Shown here piece by piece: positions 63,840-64,000 of a DNA stretch of 64,000 nucleotides; position 1 is the stretch's first letter, and every line of letters starts with the position of its first letter. The notes under the pieces were generated by a model. It made no database searches. It was not told where the DNA came from and was given only the letters and a program-made list of their open reading frames with translations. Source of the stretch: Alphaproteobacteria bacterium. GTDB lineage: Bacteria > Pseudomonadota > Alphaproteobacteria > DSM-16000 > Inquilinaceae. The stretch spans positions 1 through 64,000 of the forward strand of contig JANQSN010000017.1 in assembly GCA_028284045.1 (NCBI GenBank), in the 5' to 3' direction. The position numbers and the translations under genes are program-made.

Positions 63840-64000
63840 ATGAGCGCGGTCGAACGGTCCCGCAAGATCATCGCCCCGGTGATCGGCCTCGCCGTCGGCG
63901 CCGCCATCGTCTGGACCGTCGGCTGGTGGTGGCTGGCGGTGCCGGCCGCCTTGCTGGTCGCCGCGGCGCTCTGGGTGATGCTGGCGCCGGAGGGAACCTT
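63840..64000 (+). CDS. Start of a membrane-protein gene (cut by window end)
   Basis: Fifty-three residues are visible from the ATG at 63840: a basic start 'MSAVERSRKIIAP' followed by two closely spaced hydrophobic segments ('VIGLAVGAAIVWTVGWWWLA' and 'VPAALLVAAALWVML'). The frame is open to the window end. Identity cannot be established. Confidence 0.6.
   Translation, partial: MSAVERSRKIIAPVIGLAVGAAIVWTVGWWWLAVPAALLVAAALWVMLAPEGT

Overview
The window is GC-rich chromosomal DNA from an alphaproteobacterium. The evidence is the gene order dcd, small basic protein, murA, DUF2948, hisG, UPF0262, low-molecular-weight phosphatase; the maf, RNase E/G-like, yacG block; the uvrC, pgsA, moaD, moaE block; and very strong G/C third-position bias. 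A lone 8-vinyl-reductase gene (bciA) points to bacteriochlorophyll synthesis, so the host is probably an aerobic anoxygenic phototroph or a close relative. I cannot name the genus or species.

Layout. 1-6 kb: the tail of a possible transposase, a secreted protein, a fructosamine-kinase family gene divergent from a PfkB sugar kinase, then the leftward block glgA/glgM-like, maf, RNase E/G-like, yacG. 5.9-11.5 kb: a rightward housekeeping run (small basic protein, membrane protein, dcd, murA, DUF2948, hisG, UPF0262, phosphatase) ending in tRNA-Thr(GGT). 11.5-13.9 kb: an accessory patch with a membrane protein built on about 34 hexanucleotide repeats, a Cys-rich secreted peptide and a decayed hemG fragment. 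13.9-19.6 kb: a LysR regulator divergent from dabB-dabA (inorganic-carbon uptake) followed by hemG. 19.7-28.6 kb: a sugar ABC transporter of the glucose/mannose (Gts) type, two SDR enzymes and a large GH63-type glycosidase. 28.6-32.8 kb: a TPR protein, an Atm1-type ABC exporter and small membrane proteins. 32.8-40.3 kb: a 1,816-residue propionyl-CoA synthase and a divergent 3-sulfinopropanoyl-CoA desulfinase-like acyl-CoA dehydrogenase, both predicted to make propionyl-CoA. 40.3-52 kb: transporters, an ABC-F ATPase, a GlcD-type oxidase, PaiB-like, BciA and an aspartate-type aminotransferase. 52-61 kb: lytic transglycosylase, uvrB, folM-like, folB, uvrC, pgsA, DUF2062, moaD, moaE. 61-64 kb: a lower-GC patch of unknown membrane proteins, tldD, and a gene cut by the window end.

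The metabolic theme is carbon economy in a probable photoheterotroph. DabAB would concentrate inorganic carbon, propionyl-CoA synthase would assimilate 3-hydroxypropionate, and the desulfinase-like enzyme would feed the same propionyl-CoA pool. The ABC transporter, GH63 enzyme and dehydrogenases would bring in glucosides, and the GlgA/GlgM-like enzyme would store glucose. These links are inferred from families and neighbourhood, not demonstrated.

No CRISPR array, intact insertion sequence or prophage is visible. Two long bipartite palindromes (19.6 kb and 52.2 kb) look like dispersed intergenic repeats. A 459-bp gap before uvrC holds an AT-rich core and DnaA-box-like 9-mers.
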